DNA of 64,000 nucleotides, from the NCBI RefSeq assembly GCF_949987515.2, contig NC_082683.1, positions 127,186,582 to 127,250,581 on the forward strand, given 5' to 3'. Positions 44,047-55,246 of the stretch are shown in pieces. The number at the start of each line of letters is the position of its first letter. Positions within the stretch are counted from its first letter, which is position 1. Origin of the DNA: Delphinus delphis. Lineage: Eukaryota > Chordata > Mammalia > Artiodactyla > Delphinidae. The notes under the pieces were generated by a model. The model was not told the origin of the DNA. It worked only from the letters and a program-made list of their open reading frames with translations, and searched no databases. Made by a program: the position numbers and the translations under genes.

Positions 44047-44894
44047 TATATTTTTAATGTTATTTATTTTGATGTTTGAACTTTTTTTTGGGACTGTGTT
44101 GGGTCTTCATTGCTGCGTGCAGGCTTTCACTAGTTGTGGCGAGCGGGAGGTACTCTTCGTTGTGGTGCGCGGGCTTCTCATTGCGGTGGCTTCTCTTGTT
44201 GTGGAGCACAGGCTCTAGGTGCGTGGGCTTCAGTAGTTGTGGCACGAGGGCTCAGTAGCTGTGGCTCATGGGCGCTAGAGCTCAGGCTCAGTAGTTGTGG
44301 CATACGGGCTTAGTTGCTCCGCAGAATGTGGGATCTTCCCGGACCAGGGATCAAACCCGTGTCCCCTGCATTGACAGGTGGATTTCTTTTTTTTTTTTTT
44401 TTAAACACCTTTATTGGAGTATAATTGCTTTACAACAGTGTGTTAGTTTCTGCTTTATAACAAAGTGAATCAGTTATACATATACATATGTTCCCATATC
44501 TCTTCCCTCTTGCGTCTCCCTCCCTCCCACCCTCCCTATCCCACCCCTCTAGGTGGTCACAAAGCCCCGAGCTAATCTCCCTGTGCCATGCGGCTGCTTC
44601 CCACTAGCTATCTATTTTACGTTTGGTAGTGTATATGTGTCCATGCCATTCTCTCACTTTGTCACAGCTTACCCTTCCCCCTCCCCATATCCTCAAGTCC
44701 ATTCTCTAGTAGGTGTGTCTTTATTCCCGTCTTACCCCTAGGTTCTTCATGACCTGTTTTTTTTTTCCTTAGATTCCATATATATGTGTTAGCATACGGT
44801 ATTTGTTTTTCTCTTTCTGACTTACTTCACTCTGTATGACAGACTCTAGGTCCAGGCAGGTGGATTCTTAACCACTGTGCCACCAGGGAAGTCC
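44047..44894 (-). mobile_element. Long CHR-family SINE split by an L1
   Basis: Left part 44047-44385 and right part 44851-44894 together make one long-form SINE whose 5' end reads GGGACTTCCCTGGTGGCACA in reverse. CTTGGCCTATATTTGTA (44030-44046) and CTTGGCCTGTATTTTTA (44895-44911) are its target duplication. The L1 lies between the two halves. Confidence 0.92.
44386..44851 (-). mobile_element. 5'-truncated LINE-1 inserted in a SINE
   Basis: T-run, then AAACACCTTTATTGGAGTAT, CTAGGTGGTCACAAAGCCCC, ending at GACAGACTCTAGGTC. The SINE sequence CAGGTGGATT occurs on both sides (44376-44385 and about 44857-44866), the L1 target duplication. Confidence 0.93.
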
Positions 44895-44919
44895 CTTGGC
44901 CTGTATTTTTAAGAAACTG

Positions 44920-45141
44920 GGGTTGTTTTGTTTTGTTTTGTTTTTTGTCGTCGTTGTTGTTTTTGCGGTATGCGGGCCTCTCACTGCTGTGGTCTCTCCC
45001 GTCGCGGAGCACAGGCTCAGCGGCCATGGCTCACGGGCCCAGCCGCTCTGCGGCATGTGGGATCCTCCCGGACCGGGGCACGAACCCGTGTCCCCTGCAT
45101 CGGCAGGCGGACTGTCAACCACTGCGCCACCAGGGAAGCCC
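44920..45141 (-). mobile_element. CHR-2-type SINE
   Basis: The reverse complement starts GGGCTTCCCTGGTGGCGCAG. Its tail is AACAAAAC-type rather than pure A, and part of the body between GTGCTCC and GGAGAGG is shortened. Flanks TAAGAAACTG and TAAGTAACTG form the target duplication. It lies 25 bp from the preceding SINE. Confidence 0.93.
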
Positions 45142-45154
45142 TAAGTAACTGTTT

Positions 45155-45960
45155 TTAATGTTAGGTTTAAACTTTGTAGATCTTAATTGAACATAATATG
45201 AAGAATTACTTCTGAAATGGGACAGATAGAGAAATTTTATTTTAAAAGCAGGGAAAGGATGTTATTGAAATAAGCCTTTTGACAGAGATGTGGAAGGTTG
45301 GTTACATTGCTGTATAAGTGTTAAAATTTTGATTAAGAAAAATTGGATTTTTTGATATGTGTAGTTACATGTAGCCCACACCACAATTAGGATACAGAAT
45401 GTAGAAAGATGAAATATCTCCCAACTGTAGAATCAGAGTCTTCTGACATTTTGGAGACACAAAATATCTCTCCTGATGAAGAAAGAGCTATTGAGTAAGG
45501 ATTGAAAAGTCAAGAATAGCTTATATGTGCTGATTGCTTGATTTCCTGACCTGACCAAAAAATAAATAAATAAATTTCTTTGATTGTATAGTTATATTTA
45601 TGACAAATTTGAAAACATGGAAAAAAATCAAAGTAGGAAGTAGGAGAAAGAGATGGGTAGGTTAACATGTCTCAAGACAGATAGTTTTAATGGTAGAGGA
45701 ATAGAGCCAGTGCTTGGTGGGGAGGGATGCTAACCCATTCTCTACACTTAAAAATTTATACTTACAATTCCAACCCTTAAAGGCAGCCCTTTAGTTATAT
45801 GAAAGGTTTAGAATAATTCATGATGTTGGATGAGCATCTTGAACAGAATGCTTCTCTTTTTCTCCCATAAAATCCAGCATACTTGCCTTTAAAAAATAAA
45901 GTTGACTAAGAACTTATTTATGCATTAGTTTTTATTTACTATCTATAAGTTTTGAAAATG
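45155..45960. other. No gene seen; intron
   Basis: AT-rich with an (AAAT)n tract at about 45559-45577. No gene recognised. Confidence 0.45.
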
Positions 45961-45962
45961 TT

Positions 45963-46085
45963 ATTACCGTTTATTAAGCTCATTATTAAGTACCAGACAC
46001 CATCTAAAGCTTTATACACGCTTAAATCTCACAACAGACTAGAAGATATAGCCAACAGATGAGGAAATAAAAATTCAGGATTATA
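45963..46085 (-). mobile_element. MIR SINE fragment
   Basis: GTTTATTAAGCTCATTATTA, AAGTACCAGACACCATCTAA and CCAACAGATGAGGAAATAAA follow antisense MIR. Confidence 0.6.
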
Positions 46086-46089
46086 TTTA

Positions 46090-46589
46090 ATGACTGGAAA
46101 TGCTTATGCCATAAATATGTGTATGCCACAATTATGCTATAAAAACACGTCGCTACTAAATGTTAGAGCTGGGATTTAAACTGAATCTGTTGTAAGAGAA
46201 GTAATTGTGTAATACGAACAGTTTTAAAATACTACAAGTTGTCCAAAAGAGTGCTCTGGCAGTCACCTTATAGAATAAAGTGATAGACACACAGCTTTAC
46301 TTTGCTGGGATAGTAATTTATAATACAGAAGATTTGATAGCTACATTTCTTTTCTGATAAGGCTTTCTTGGCCCCAGAAACTTAATTCACATATTTCAGT
46401 TTCTAAGAACAGTCTGAGCCCTTCTACCATTTTGATTAAAACTGCAACAGATTTATTGGTATTACACTTTGTTTTTAAAAATAACAATTTTTAATGCTTT
46501 TGCTGTAGTGCTATTTGTAGTAGAGGCAGTCAACGTGGTGATATTCTTAGCTTTACTATTATAATAGCAGATGATCTTAAAAATATTGG
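46090..46589. other. No gene seen; intron
   Basis: AT-rich unassigned DNA. Confidence 0.4.
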
Positions 46590-46599
46590 ATGTCACTCT

Positions 46600-47010
46600 A
46601 ACTTTATTTTTTTAATTTATTTTTTATTGAAGTGTGGTTGATTTACAATGTTGTATTAGTTTCAGGTGTATAGCAAAGTGACTCAGTTATACACATATAT
46701 ATATATTCTTTTTCAGATTTTTTTCCATTATGGGTTATTACAAGATGGTGAATATAGTTCCCTGTGCTGTACAGTAGATCCTTGTTGTTTCTCTTATATA
46801 TATAGTAGTGTGTATCTGTTAATCCCAAACTCCTAACTTATCCCCCCACCCTTTCCTTGTTGGTAACCATGTTTGTTTTCTATGTCTGTGAGTCTTTCTC
46901 ACAGAAAGTGATATCTCACATGTAAGTGATATCATATATTTGTCTTTGTCTGATTTACTTCACTTAGTATGATTATCTCTAGGTCCATCCATGTTGCTGC
47001 AAATAGTGTT
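46600..47010 (-). mobile_element. 5'-truncated LINE-1 (older subfamily)
   Basis: Minus-strand L1 3' end: TTTTTTATTGAAGTGTGGTT, GTTCCCTGTGCTGTACAGTA, AGTATGATTATCTCTAGGTC. Exact target duplication ATGTCACTCT at 46590-46599 and 47011-47020. Confidence 0.92.
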
Positions 47011-47020
47011 ATGTCACTCT

Positions 47021-47870
47021 GAATAACTAAGTGATTATAACAGTTAGCAATGGAAGTGACCTTAGAAGTTGACCAGTTCAACCTCTCACTCAAAGCAGAA
47101 GTTACCTTTTAAAATATTTTTTGATAAAGGCTTATCTTGCTGTTGCTTGAACATATGTGGTGCCCAGGAAGACACTGTAGTCAACCTTTAACAGTCATTT
47201 TAAGATCTTCTACATTTCCAAATATTTGAACACCATGATAGCATTCAAACCTCTTCACTTTCACTTGGCTTCCATCATCTGCACGAGGATTTGGCTTTCT
47301 TTTCAGAGCTCTTTTTTCCCCCACAAAGAAACAGTTATGTATCTCTTCAAGAGAGTTACTGTTTCTTTAAAAAGCAAAACAAACTCTGAGGATGAGACAG
47401 CAGGAGAGATAGGGAGAGATGTCTAAGCTTATTTCCTAGAAGCATCCTTCTCTCACATACCTCATGGCATTGTGGCATTTTGTGCCTCAGGAAAATTACT
47501 TATCACTTCATTTCACAGCTCTTTGGGTTGCTTGGCTAATGGTGAAAGTAGAGAATGAGTTTAAGATATAACTTGTTTCCACCTATGGGTAAACTGAACA
47601 GTTACGAAATTTTTCTTCTGTATCCAATTTAGTTTGTTTTTAATGTTTGTCTTAATGAAGACCAGAATTGAGCGTAATGCTCTAAACAATGTGATAAACA
47701 CAAGATTCAGTAGAACTGTCACAATTCTAGATTTGTGCATTAGATTTCTATCAAAGTAGCAATTTTTGTAAAGCAGTGCTGTCGCACTACTAGCTGTTAC
47801 TAACTGTCCTGTTTTATATGAACAGGCTGGGTCTGTATTCTGTATGAAATTCAGTTCTTGAGCTATGACT
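47021..47870. other. No gene seen; intron
   Basis: GTGACCTTAGAAGTTGACCA at about 47057 resembles the ancient repeat also seen at 22545-22625. Otherwise unassigned. Confidence 0.4.
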
Positions 47871-47884
47871 AACTACCTATTCTT

Positions 47885-48095
47885 TTTTTTTTTTTTCTTT
47901 TTTTTGGTACGCGGGCCTCTCACTGTTGTGGCCTCTCCCGTTGCGGAGCACAGGCTCCGGATGCGCAGGCTCAGCGGCCATGGCTCACGGGCCCAGCCGC
48001 TCCGCGGCACATGGGATCTTCCCGGACCAGGGCACGAACCTGTGTCCCCTGCATCGGCAGGTGGACTCTCAACCACTGCGCCACCAGGGAAGCCC
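47885..48095 (-). mobile_element. CHR-2-type SINE
   Basis: The reverse complement starts GGGCTTCCCTGGTGGCGCAG, with a full CHR-2 body. Target duplication ACTACCTATTCTT (47872-47884) and ACTACTTATTCTT (48096-48108). Confidence 0.95.
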
Positions 48096-48468
48096 ACTAC
48101 TTATTCTTAAATCCAATTTAATTTTATCCAGCATTCCAAGAAAGTCATTAAATCTTAAGAAAGTCGTTAAGCGCATTGTTACTCTTTCAGATGTTTGTGT
48201 CATATGTGGTGTCTACTTTCCAGGTCTTTATTCAAGTTTTTGACAAAAGGCTTTGAAAAGGACAGGGTCCAATATATTAGTTTTTCTGGTCACATTACTT
48301 CATATTGACTTACTTGAATATAAAATAATTTTCAGCCTCAAATATTATATGATCCTATTTGTATTTAAGGAGGAGTGTATAAAGACTAGTACTTTGATTA
48401 ATGTGTTTAAAGTCAAACTGCGGGGGGGGAGTTAGTCAAAAGTAAACTTTTTAGAAAGGTAATATTTT

Positions 48469-48514
48469 ACATTATAAATCAACTATACTCCAATAAAAAT
48501 TAATTTAAAAAAAT
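48469..48514 (+). mobile_element. 46-bp LINE-1 micro-insertion
   Basis: The insert ends with AACTATACTCCAATAAAAAT and an A-rich tail, which is the extreme 3' end of the cetartiodactyl L1. An exact 21-bp target duplication lies at 48448-48468 and 48515-48535. This proves retrotransposition of a very short 3' stub. Confidence 0.9.
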
Positions 48515-48659
48515 TTTTTAGAAAGGTAATATTTTGTGAATGCTGATTGACCTGGAACTCAGAGGAGTGTGGTGAATGTCTTGACTTTTTATTTTAAATG
48601 AGTTAAAATTTGAGTTATAAAATGCTGTTTTCTGAAGTTAATACATCAATCCCCTCTAT

Positions 48660-49000
48660 CTTTGTTAGCTACCATGAGAAAATACCATAGGCAAGGTGGC
48701 TTAAAAAACAAAGTTATTTTTCACAGTTCTGAAGGCTGGAAGTCCAAGATCACGGTGCCAGTGTAGTCGGGTTTGGCTGAATGCCTTCTAGCTGAGTCCT
48801 CGCATGGCTGAGTAGAGCTCTGATGTCTCTTCCTCTTATAAGAGAACTAATCCCATTATGAGGCCCCACGTTCATCACTTCATTTAACCCTAATTACCTC
48901 CCAAAGGTCCCAGCTCCAAATACTTTCTATTACATTGGTAGTTAGGGCTTCAACATATGAATTTTGGGGGGACACAGTTCAGTTCATAGTAACCCCCTCT
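48660..49000 (+). mobile_element. Probable old LTR or related interspersed repeat
   Basis: AAGGTGGCTTAAAAAACAAA, CACAGTTCTGAAGGCTGGAA, GTCCAAGATCACGGTGCCAG, TTCAACATATGAATTTTGGG and GGGACACAGTTCAGTTCATA follow a common mammalian repeat consensus that I remember as LTR-derived. I am unsure of the family. Confidence 0.55.
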
Positions 49001-49170
49001 TTTACAGTCTATAGTGCATTGATTTTTATGCTTTTTACATTGTTACACTTCAAAATAATATTTCTACAACAGTTGGAATACATTCATTAATTGAGATATT
49101 ACTATGTTTTGTTGCTTTAATTTTTTTATCCTTGATATTCAACTCTATATGGTAACGGAGTAAGTTTTTT

Positions 49171-49512
49171 TTTTAATTAATTAATTTTTTGCCTGTGTTG
49201 GGTCTTCATTGCTGCTCGCGGGCTTTCTCTAGTTGCAGCAAGCAGGGGCTACTCTTCATTGCAGTGCACGGGCTTCTCATTGCGGTGGCTTCTCTTCTTG
49301 TGGAGCACAGGCTCTAGGTGCGCGGGCTTCAGAAGTTGTGGCACGTGGGCTCAGTAGTTGTGGCTGGTGGGCTCTAGAGCATAGGCTCAGTAGTTGTGGC
49401 ACACTGGCTTAGTTGCTCCGTGGCATGTGGGATCTTCCCGGACCAGGGCTTGAACCCGTGTCCCCTGCATTGGCAGGAGGATTCTTAACCACTGCACCAC
49501 CAGGGAAGTCCC
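49171..49512 (-). mobile_element. Long CHR-family SINE
   Basis: The reverse complement starts GGGGACTTCCCTGGTGGTGC, with GGTTCAAGCCC and a full long body. GAGTAAGTTTT on both sides is the target duplication. Confidence 0.93.
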
Positions 49513-49649
49513 CAGAGTAAGTTTTGATACGAAAAACTTGAATCTTTTAAAATCTCTTAACCTCAAATGACATGTTATTTATTACGTATTTTAAAGGTTT
49601 TATGCTTATCTCTTCTATAATGAAAATTGAGTTCTGATTTTCATACGGT

Positions 49650-49745
49650 GAGGTTATCTTGGTTACTGGCTTTGACAGTAATCTCGGCTCCATCACTTCC
49701 TAGCCTTATGAGTTTTACTTCTCTAAGGTTGTTTCTTCATTGGGT
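49650..49745 (+). mobile_element. MIR SINE fragment
   Basis: TCTCGGCTCCATCACTTCCT, AGCCTTATGAGTTTTACTTC and TTTCTTCATTGGGTAAGT follow sense MIR. Confidence 0.45.
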
Positions 49746-49749
49746 AAGT

Positions 49750-50025
49750 TTTGGTGACTTGGGCTTTGAGCTCTTCTTATTTCCAGTCTGATATTTTTAC
49801 ATTCTAAATCTCTAGAGCTCAGATTTTAAAAAATTGGCTTCAAGAGACATTACAAAATTAGAATGTATAGAAATCGGATCCCTCCTTATGTTAGAAATGG
49901 GAGAAATAAATATAGAAGATTATTCAGGGTTTTAAACTAGAGGTTAGGGAAAATGGTTATGGTGAAATTGGGAAGAACATGTTTGGGAAAACAGATAAGC
50001 TTTTAGACTTTTTTGGGGGTTGGAT
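49750..50025. other. No gene seen; intron
   Basis: Unassigned. Confidence 0.4.
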
Positions 50026-50029
50026 AGTC

Positions 50030-50330
50030 TTAATCTCAAAGAAATGTTGTAAAAATAATACAGAGAATTTCCATATTCGTTCATTCATATTCCCTGATTG
50101 TTAATAGTTTGCTGTATTTGTTTTACCATTCTCTGTGTGTACATGTACCTATGCACACACTCACACATATGTTCTTGACCTTTAATGTCTTGGTCTAAAC
50201 CCTGTCATTACCTGAAACGTTACATTCAAATCACAAGCTCCTATGCCTCCACTTTTCATTCAGTACATTTTCTCCTGCTGTTTTTATTAAATGAACAGAG
50301 CAATCCATAGTAAGCTTGACTCAGCAAGCA
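50030..50330 (-). mobile_element. Possible old L1-type 3' UTR fragment
   Basis: AATACAGAGAATTTCCATAT, TTAATAGTTTGCTGTATTTG and a TGTGTACATGTACC/CACACAC part resemble the L1M-type 3' consensus also seen at 22880-23170. Weak. Confidence 0.35.
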
Positions 50331-50399
50331 TTCAATAATCACTACTGTTAAGAGCTTTTATTCAATCTTTTTGAAATTTCCAGTTCCTTCTCCTCTCCT

Positions 50400-50800
50400 C
50401 CTTATTTTTTTTCCAGCTTGTCTTACTTCACTCTCTGATTTAGACTTCCATGAAATGTTAATCTAACCATTCTCCTGGCAGTATCCTCATCTCCCTTGCT
50501 TTTCTTTACACCTGCCTGGCGCAACTCTAATTTCTTATTCGATCCAGCTGCTTTGTGCCTCCCACCACTCCCTACTCCTAGACATGCTGCTGGACATTGT
50601 TAACAGTCTTCAAACTGCACAGGCTTGGGAATACTGTATATTCCCGGTTTCCAGCTTCTACTCAGGTTTCAGTGCTGCCTGTCAATGCCTCGTTTTACTA
50701 GTTGGCTGTCTTTTCTCCCAGTTCTTTGCAAATCTTTTCCAGCCTTCTCAAATCTCCACTCAGTTGATGAGATCAGCATGTCTCTTTTTCATTTGTTCCT
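50400..50800 (+). mobile_element. Possible decayed LINE-2
   Basis: Pyrimidine-rich sequence with CTCCTGGCAGTATCCTCATC, TCTCAAATCTCCACTCAG and a GCCTGATTAGTAGGCACTGG-like end. The two overlapping forward frames (72 and 63 codons) are not convincing genes. Confidence 0.3.
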
Positions 50801-50819
50801 AGTAGTGCCTGATTAGTAG

Positions 50820-52140
50820 GCACTGGGTAAATATTTTTTTTGCGTGGATGGCGGAATTAAACATTTTTAGTGCGTAGTTCTGTCAAGAAACTTAAGTGAA
50901 GATGTTTTGTTCTATACGCAATTAAAAATGAATGTCTAAAGATTGTAGCTTGAAGGAAGGATTTGGTTGGGAATTATCCTTACTGAAGCAGTGAACAGTA
51001 GATGAGATGGCTAAAGAGGTAAGCACATAGAGAAGAGAGCTGACAAAAGCAGCTAACATTTATGTAGAGGGATAGGAAAAAAAATGAGGCAGATGTCAGT
51101 CACAGAAACCAGTGAAAATGGTTTACACAGAAGCTCTTTATTTTTATATTTGTATGTGATACTTGACTGTTATTAGTATATATTCTTCCTATATTTGTTC
51201 AATAAAACATTTGTTGAATGTGTCCAGCAGGCTCATCTGGAAATGGTTGCAGTTTCTTTTTAATGTTAACAATTTGAGTGGGACATTGTGCTGTGTTCCC
51301 CAGAGGAACTAAACAATCACCATAAGAATAAGGAGGAAGGAGGTAAACAGAGGCTGGATACCTAGAAGCCCATGGAGGCCTGAAAGATTATGATTCTGTC
51401 ATTTAATTGAATTTTGCAAATTGGTGATTTGCAAAAGTATGAGGTTCCTCCCTCCCCCCCAAATATACTAGATTTTAAATACTAGATTTTAAATACTTAA
51501 TATTTTTGGTATCAAATACTTTTAATTATTTTGTAATCGTAGGTGAGTCACCTTAGAATCTTACAATTTTTGGCACTGATGGAATTTTAGAGGTGGTACC
51601 TAATCTCCTCTTGATGTGGAAATCTCTTACAGATTTTTTTTCCCACAAATTTTCCGCCTACAATACCTATCCTTTCATGAAAACCATCTTTTTGTTACCA
51701 CTGTTTGTTATTCTTTCATTTCAAAAAGTTGATGTTTATATTATGGTAAACTGCTGCCTTCCAAATTTCCCTTGGACCTTTTGGAAACAGTCTGTTGGCT
51801 TTAAAAGCACTGGCTTCCTTTTTTTTTTTTCTTTTTTCTTCCTTTCTTCCATCTTAACTTTTTTTTTTTTTTGGTCAAAAAAGGTAATATGTATTTATTC
51901 AAAATTCGGAAAATGTAGGTGCATGTTTTGCTACATCTAATTTCAGTGAAAAAAATGCTAGTTTCTTACCAGCATTGCTCAGTTATAGAACCTTGAATTT
52001 AGAGAGATGTTTACTTTCTCTTTCCTTAAACAGAGAAAGGGGATGTGTTATTCAAAAAGCTTTATTTTGGAGACTGACCCTCAGCCCTTAATGATTTAGA
52101 TTTTTTTAGGTACATAGTAGACAGGGTAGTAATATAAAAA
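50820..52140. other. No gene seen; intron
   Basis: Unassigned. ACTAGATTTTAAAT is duplicated in tandem at 51467-51494. The 115-codon frame at 51593-51940 is dominated by poly-T-encoded Phe and is not called. Confidence 0.45.
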
Positions 52141-52145
52141 ATAGG

Positions 52146-52263
52146 TGGTTTTTTTGGCCATGCCGCACAGCTTGAGGGTTCTCAGTTCTCTGACCAGGAA
52201 TTGAACCTGGGCCACAGCAGTGAAAGCCCAGAATCTTAACCAGTAGGCCACCAGGGAACTCCC
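52146..52263 (-). mobile_element. CHR-1-type SINE, diverged
   Basis: The reverse complement starts GGGAGTTCCCTGGTGGCCTA and has GGTTCAATTCCTGGTCAGAG. More diverged than the other CHR-1 copies. Confidence 0.85.
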
Positions 52264-52269
52264 AGAATG

Positions 52270-52775
52270 CTATTTTTAAAACAAAGACAAGCCTTTGCTC
52301 AGAATTCAGTGGTTTCCCATTGTTTCAAAGATAAAGTTTTTAATCCTAATAGGCCCACCTCATCCAACCTTCTTTCTCTCCTTCAGCTGTCCCTTTCTTA
52401 CTAGCTTCTGCTTCCCCAGCTTTTTTGAACATGGTTAGCATATCAGGGCCGGAGGTCCTTTGCATTTGGTTTTTCTTCAACCTTGAAGCTGCCTGTTTGC
52501 CCTTTAGATCCAAGTCAGAAGCTCTCTCTTCAGAGAGGCCTTTAGTGATCAACTTATCTAAAGTAGTTCCACCCTTTCTAAAGTAGTTTCCACCCTTTCA
52601 TGTTGTCCTGTTTGGTTTTATTTATGGCATTTGTCACCATCTGAAATGATTTTATTTACCTATTATTTGAATCACCAAACTAGAAAGTAAGACCGGAGAG
52701 AGCAGATTCTTACCCCTTGTATCTCCAGTGCACAGAATAGCATACATAGTAGGTGTTCAGTAAATGTTTCAAAAT
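52270..52775 (+). mobile_element. LINE-2 3' end
   Basis: L2 order is clear: TCAGTGGTTTCCCATTGTTT, AGGCCCACCTCATCCAACCT, CAGAGAGGCCTTTAGTGATC, TTTATGGCATTTGTCACCAT, and the end GCATACATAGTAGGTGTTCA followed by GTAAATGTTT. It contains a 21-bp tandem duplication at 52558-52598. Confidence 0.85.
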
Positions 52776-52799
52776 ATGGATCACTTAATGACTGACATA

Positions 52800-53540
52800 G
52801 ATTATAAATAAATTTTACCACATACCATATTGTAGTGAATATCCTTACGTGTATGTGTATTTTGCACGCATTAGTATTTTTTTAGGATAGATTCTTAGAC
52901 TTTGTTTTAAGCTATGCTGCTGGGTTCTAAACCATTCTTAGCTCTCTACCCAAGCCTTACAAAACAGACCACAGACTGGATTTGGCCATAGGCCTTAGTT
53001 TGCCAAAGCCTGCCTTTAGTTCATTGTAAATAGCATGTGAATTGTCTCTGTTTAATGTCAGAATTCCCTTGTGAAATCACCTGGGCCAGACACTTCGGGG
53101 GTGGGCAGCTTTTGGACAACTTTTTTTTCCCCATTGTTTTTACCTGTTTATTTTGAGCCAAATCTGGTAATTTCTGTTTTCCTAGAAAACCCTTATTTCA
53201 AAGCCTTCTCTTCATGTGTGTATTTTATATCATCTTTCTCATTCTTAGTGTTAACTTAAAATTAGAGTGATTCAGCTAATTTATATATATTTTTTCCAAA
53301 AGAGCCAGCTCTTGAATTTATCAGTAGTTATTATTTTTTTTTTAATTTGATTTTTCTTTTCTGCTTTTTTTTGGGTAACTTTTAAAACATATTGTTTTGT
53401 CTGGTAATGAAAGTCCTTAAGAGCATTCCTTTGAATTATATGATTCTGCGCTTTATGGTCTGATAAGAGGTGTGTTTGTTTTTCACTTTCAGTTGATTTT
53501 CTTCTACATTTCTAGTTTTGTCTATTAACTTTGTAGCCAC
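52800..53540 (-). mobile_element. Old LINE-1 (L1M) fragments
   Basis: Minus-strand L1 ORF2: TCACCTGGGCCAGACACTTC, AAAAGAGCCAGCTCTTGAAT, TTTTCACTTTCAGTTGATTT. A short hAT-like end (CAGACTGGATTTGGCCATAG) lies at about 52974-52993 between two L1 pieces. Confidence 0.65.
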
Positions 53541-53773
53541 AGGAATATTAAACTACTGTCTTATCAATCCCAGGAACAAAAACAGTTTGTTGATTCCTTG
53601 TTTATGATGTTCTGACATTTTTTTTTCTGCTCTGGTATGAGCTGTATTATTACATTGTTCTTCATTACTCCTTCTCAGAGCTACTGATTTCTCCAATTTC
53701 ATATCTTGCCAGCCTGTTTCCCTCCCTGCCATCCCTGCCCTCTTCCCTTGTACAAATGAAAAACACTACTGTA

Positions 53774-54105
53774 GGGACTTCCCTGGTGGGGCAGTGGTTA
53801 AGAATCCACCTGCCAATTCAGGGGACATGGGTTCAATCCCTAGTCCAAGAAGATCCCACATGCCGTGGAGCAACTAAGCTTGTGTGCCACAACTGCTGAG
53901 CCTGCGAGCCACAACTACTGAGCCTGCGAGCCACAACTGCTGAAGCCCGCACACCTAGAGCCCATGCTCCGCAGCAAGAGAAGCCACCGGAATGAGAAGC
54001 TCACGCACTGCAGCAAAGAGTAGCCCCCACTCACCTCAACTAGAGAAAGCCAGCACACAGCAACGAAGACCAAATGCAGCCAAAAAAAAAAAAAACAAAA
54101 GAAAA
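53774..54105 (+). mobile_element. Long CHR-family SINE, the only sense copy in the intron
   Basis: GGGACTTCCCTGGTGGGGCA start, GGTTCAATCCC B-box-like. The segment GAGCCTGCGAGCCACAACT occurs twice at 53899-53942, an internal tandem duplication. Target duplication ACACTACTGTA and CCACTATTGTA, diverged. Confidence 0.93.
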
Positions 54106-54134
54106 AAACCACTATTGTATATCTCCTATATTAA

Positions 54135-54945
54135 TATTCTACTTTACTTCTGACATTTCTGGTCACCACGTGGAGGGCAGGGTTCCCCACACCAAGCAGT
54201 TAGATTCTCCAGCCACTGTCTGGGTGTCCTGAAATTTAACTCAATTCTGATCTAACTACCCAGAGATAGCATTATATCCCAGAGATTAATAAGGGCTCAG
54301 TCCCACAAGACTGTCCCCTCAAATACTTCAGATGCCAGTTGAAAGTCCAGATTGTTAACGATTGTTAACCATGCTGCTAGCTAACTGGCTGGCTGGCTGT
54401 AAATCATGTTTGATTAATTTGCTAGAGCAGTTCACAGAACTCAGGAAAACAATTTACTTGCTAGATTACTGGTTTATTACAAAGATATTAAAGTATGGGA
54501 GTGAATGAAAAGATGTACAGGGCAAGGTCCAGAAGAGTCCCAAGCACATGAGTTTTTGTCCCTGTGTAGTTTATGGAACTCCATCCTCCAGGAAGTGCTC
54601 CCAACCTTAATGGAGGCATGAATAATTAAATCTTTGGCCAATGGTGATTAATTCAACCTCCAGCTCCTCTCCCTACCCTGGAGGAGAGGAGGATGGTGTT
54701 GAAAGTGCCAGCCCTCTAATCACTTGGTTGATTCCCCTGGCAACCAGCCCTCACCCCTAGAGGCCTTCCTGGAGTCACTACACTAACTTATCCTCAGGTG
54801 TGGTTGTAAGGGGCTTGTTATGAATAACAAAAGATACCTTTATCTCCTATTATTTAGGAAATTCCAAGGGTTTTAGCCCTGTGTCAGGAGTGGGGCTGAA
54901 GACCAAGTATAATTTTCTTATAAATCACAATATCATACCTTGCAG
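54135..54945 (-). mobile_element. Old ERV-type LTR
   Basis: On the minus strand it begins near TGTGATTTATAAGAAAATTA and contains TTGTTATTCATAACAAGCCC. An AATAAA lies within TTTGTAATAAACCAGTAATC. It matches a widespread mammalian LTR consensus I recall as ERVL-like, but the family name is uncertain. No internal viral sequence adjoins. Confidence 0.55.
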
Positions 54946-55246
54946 TCTACACTCCACTTACAATAAATTTGTGTAAATATCTGTAATAACTTCATTTCTA
55001 ATCCCTCTTGTTTGCTTGGAATCTAGGGGTCCTTGATCTTTTAAAAAATATTTTTTATTGACATAAAATAAACTGCACATACTTAAAGTATACTGTTTGA
55101 TGCTTTGCATATACACATCATGAAACTCTTACCACAGTCAAGATAATGAACATATCAAGAAAAATTTCCTTCTGTTCCTCCCAGTTCCTATCCATAGGCA
55201 ATCACTGATCTGCTTCCTGTACCATAGATACATTTGCATTTTGTAG

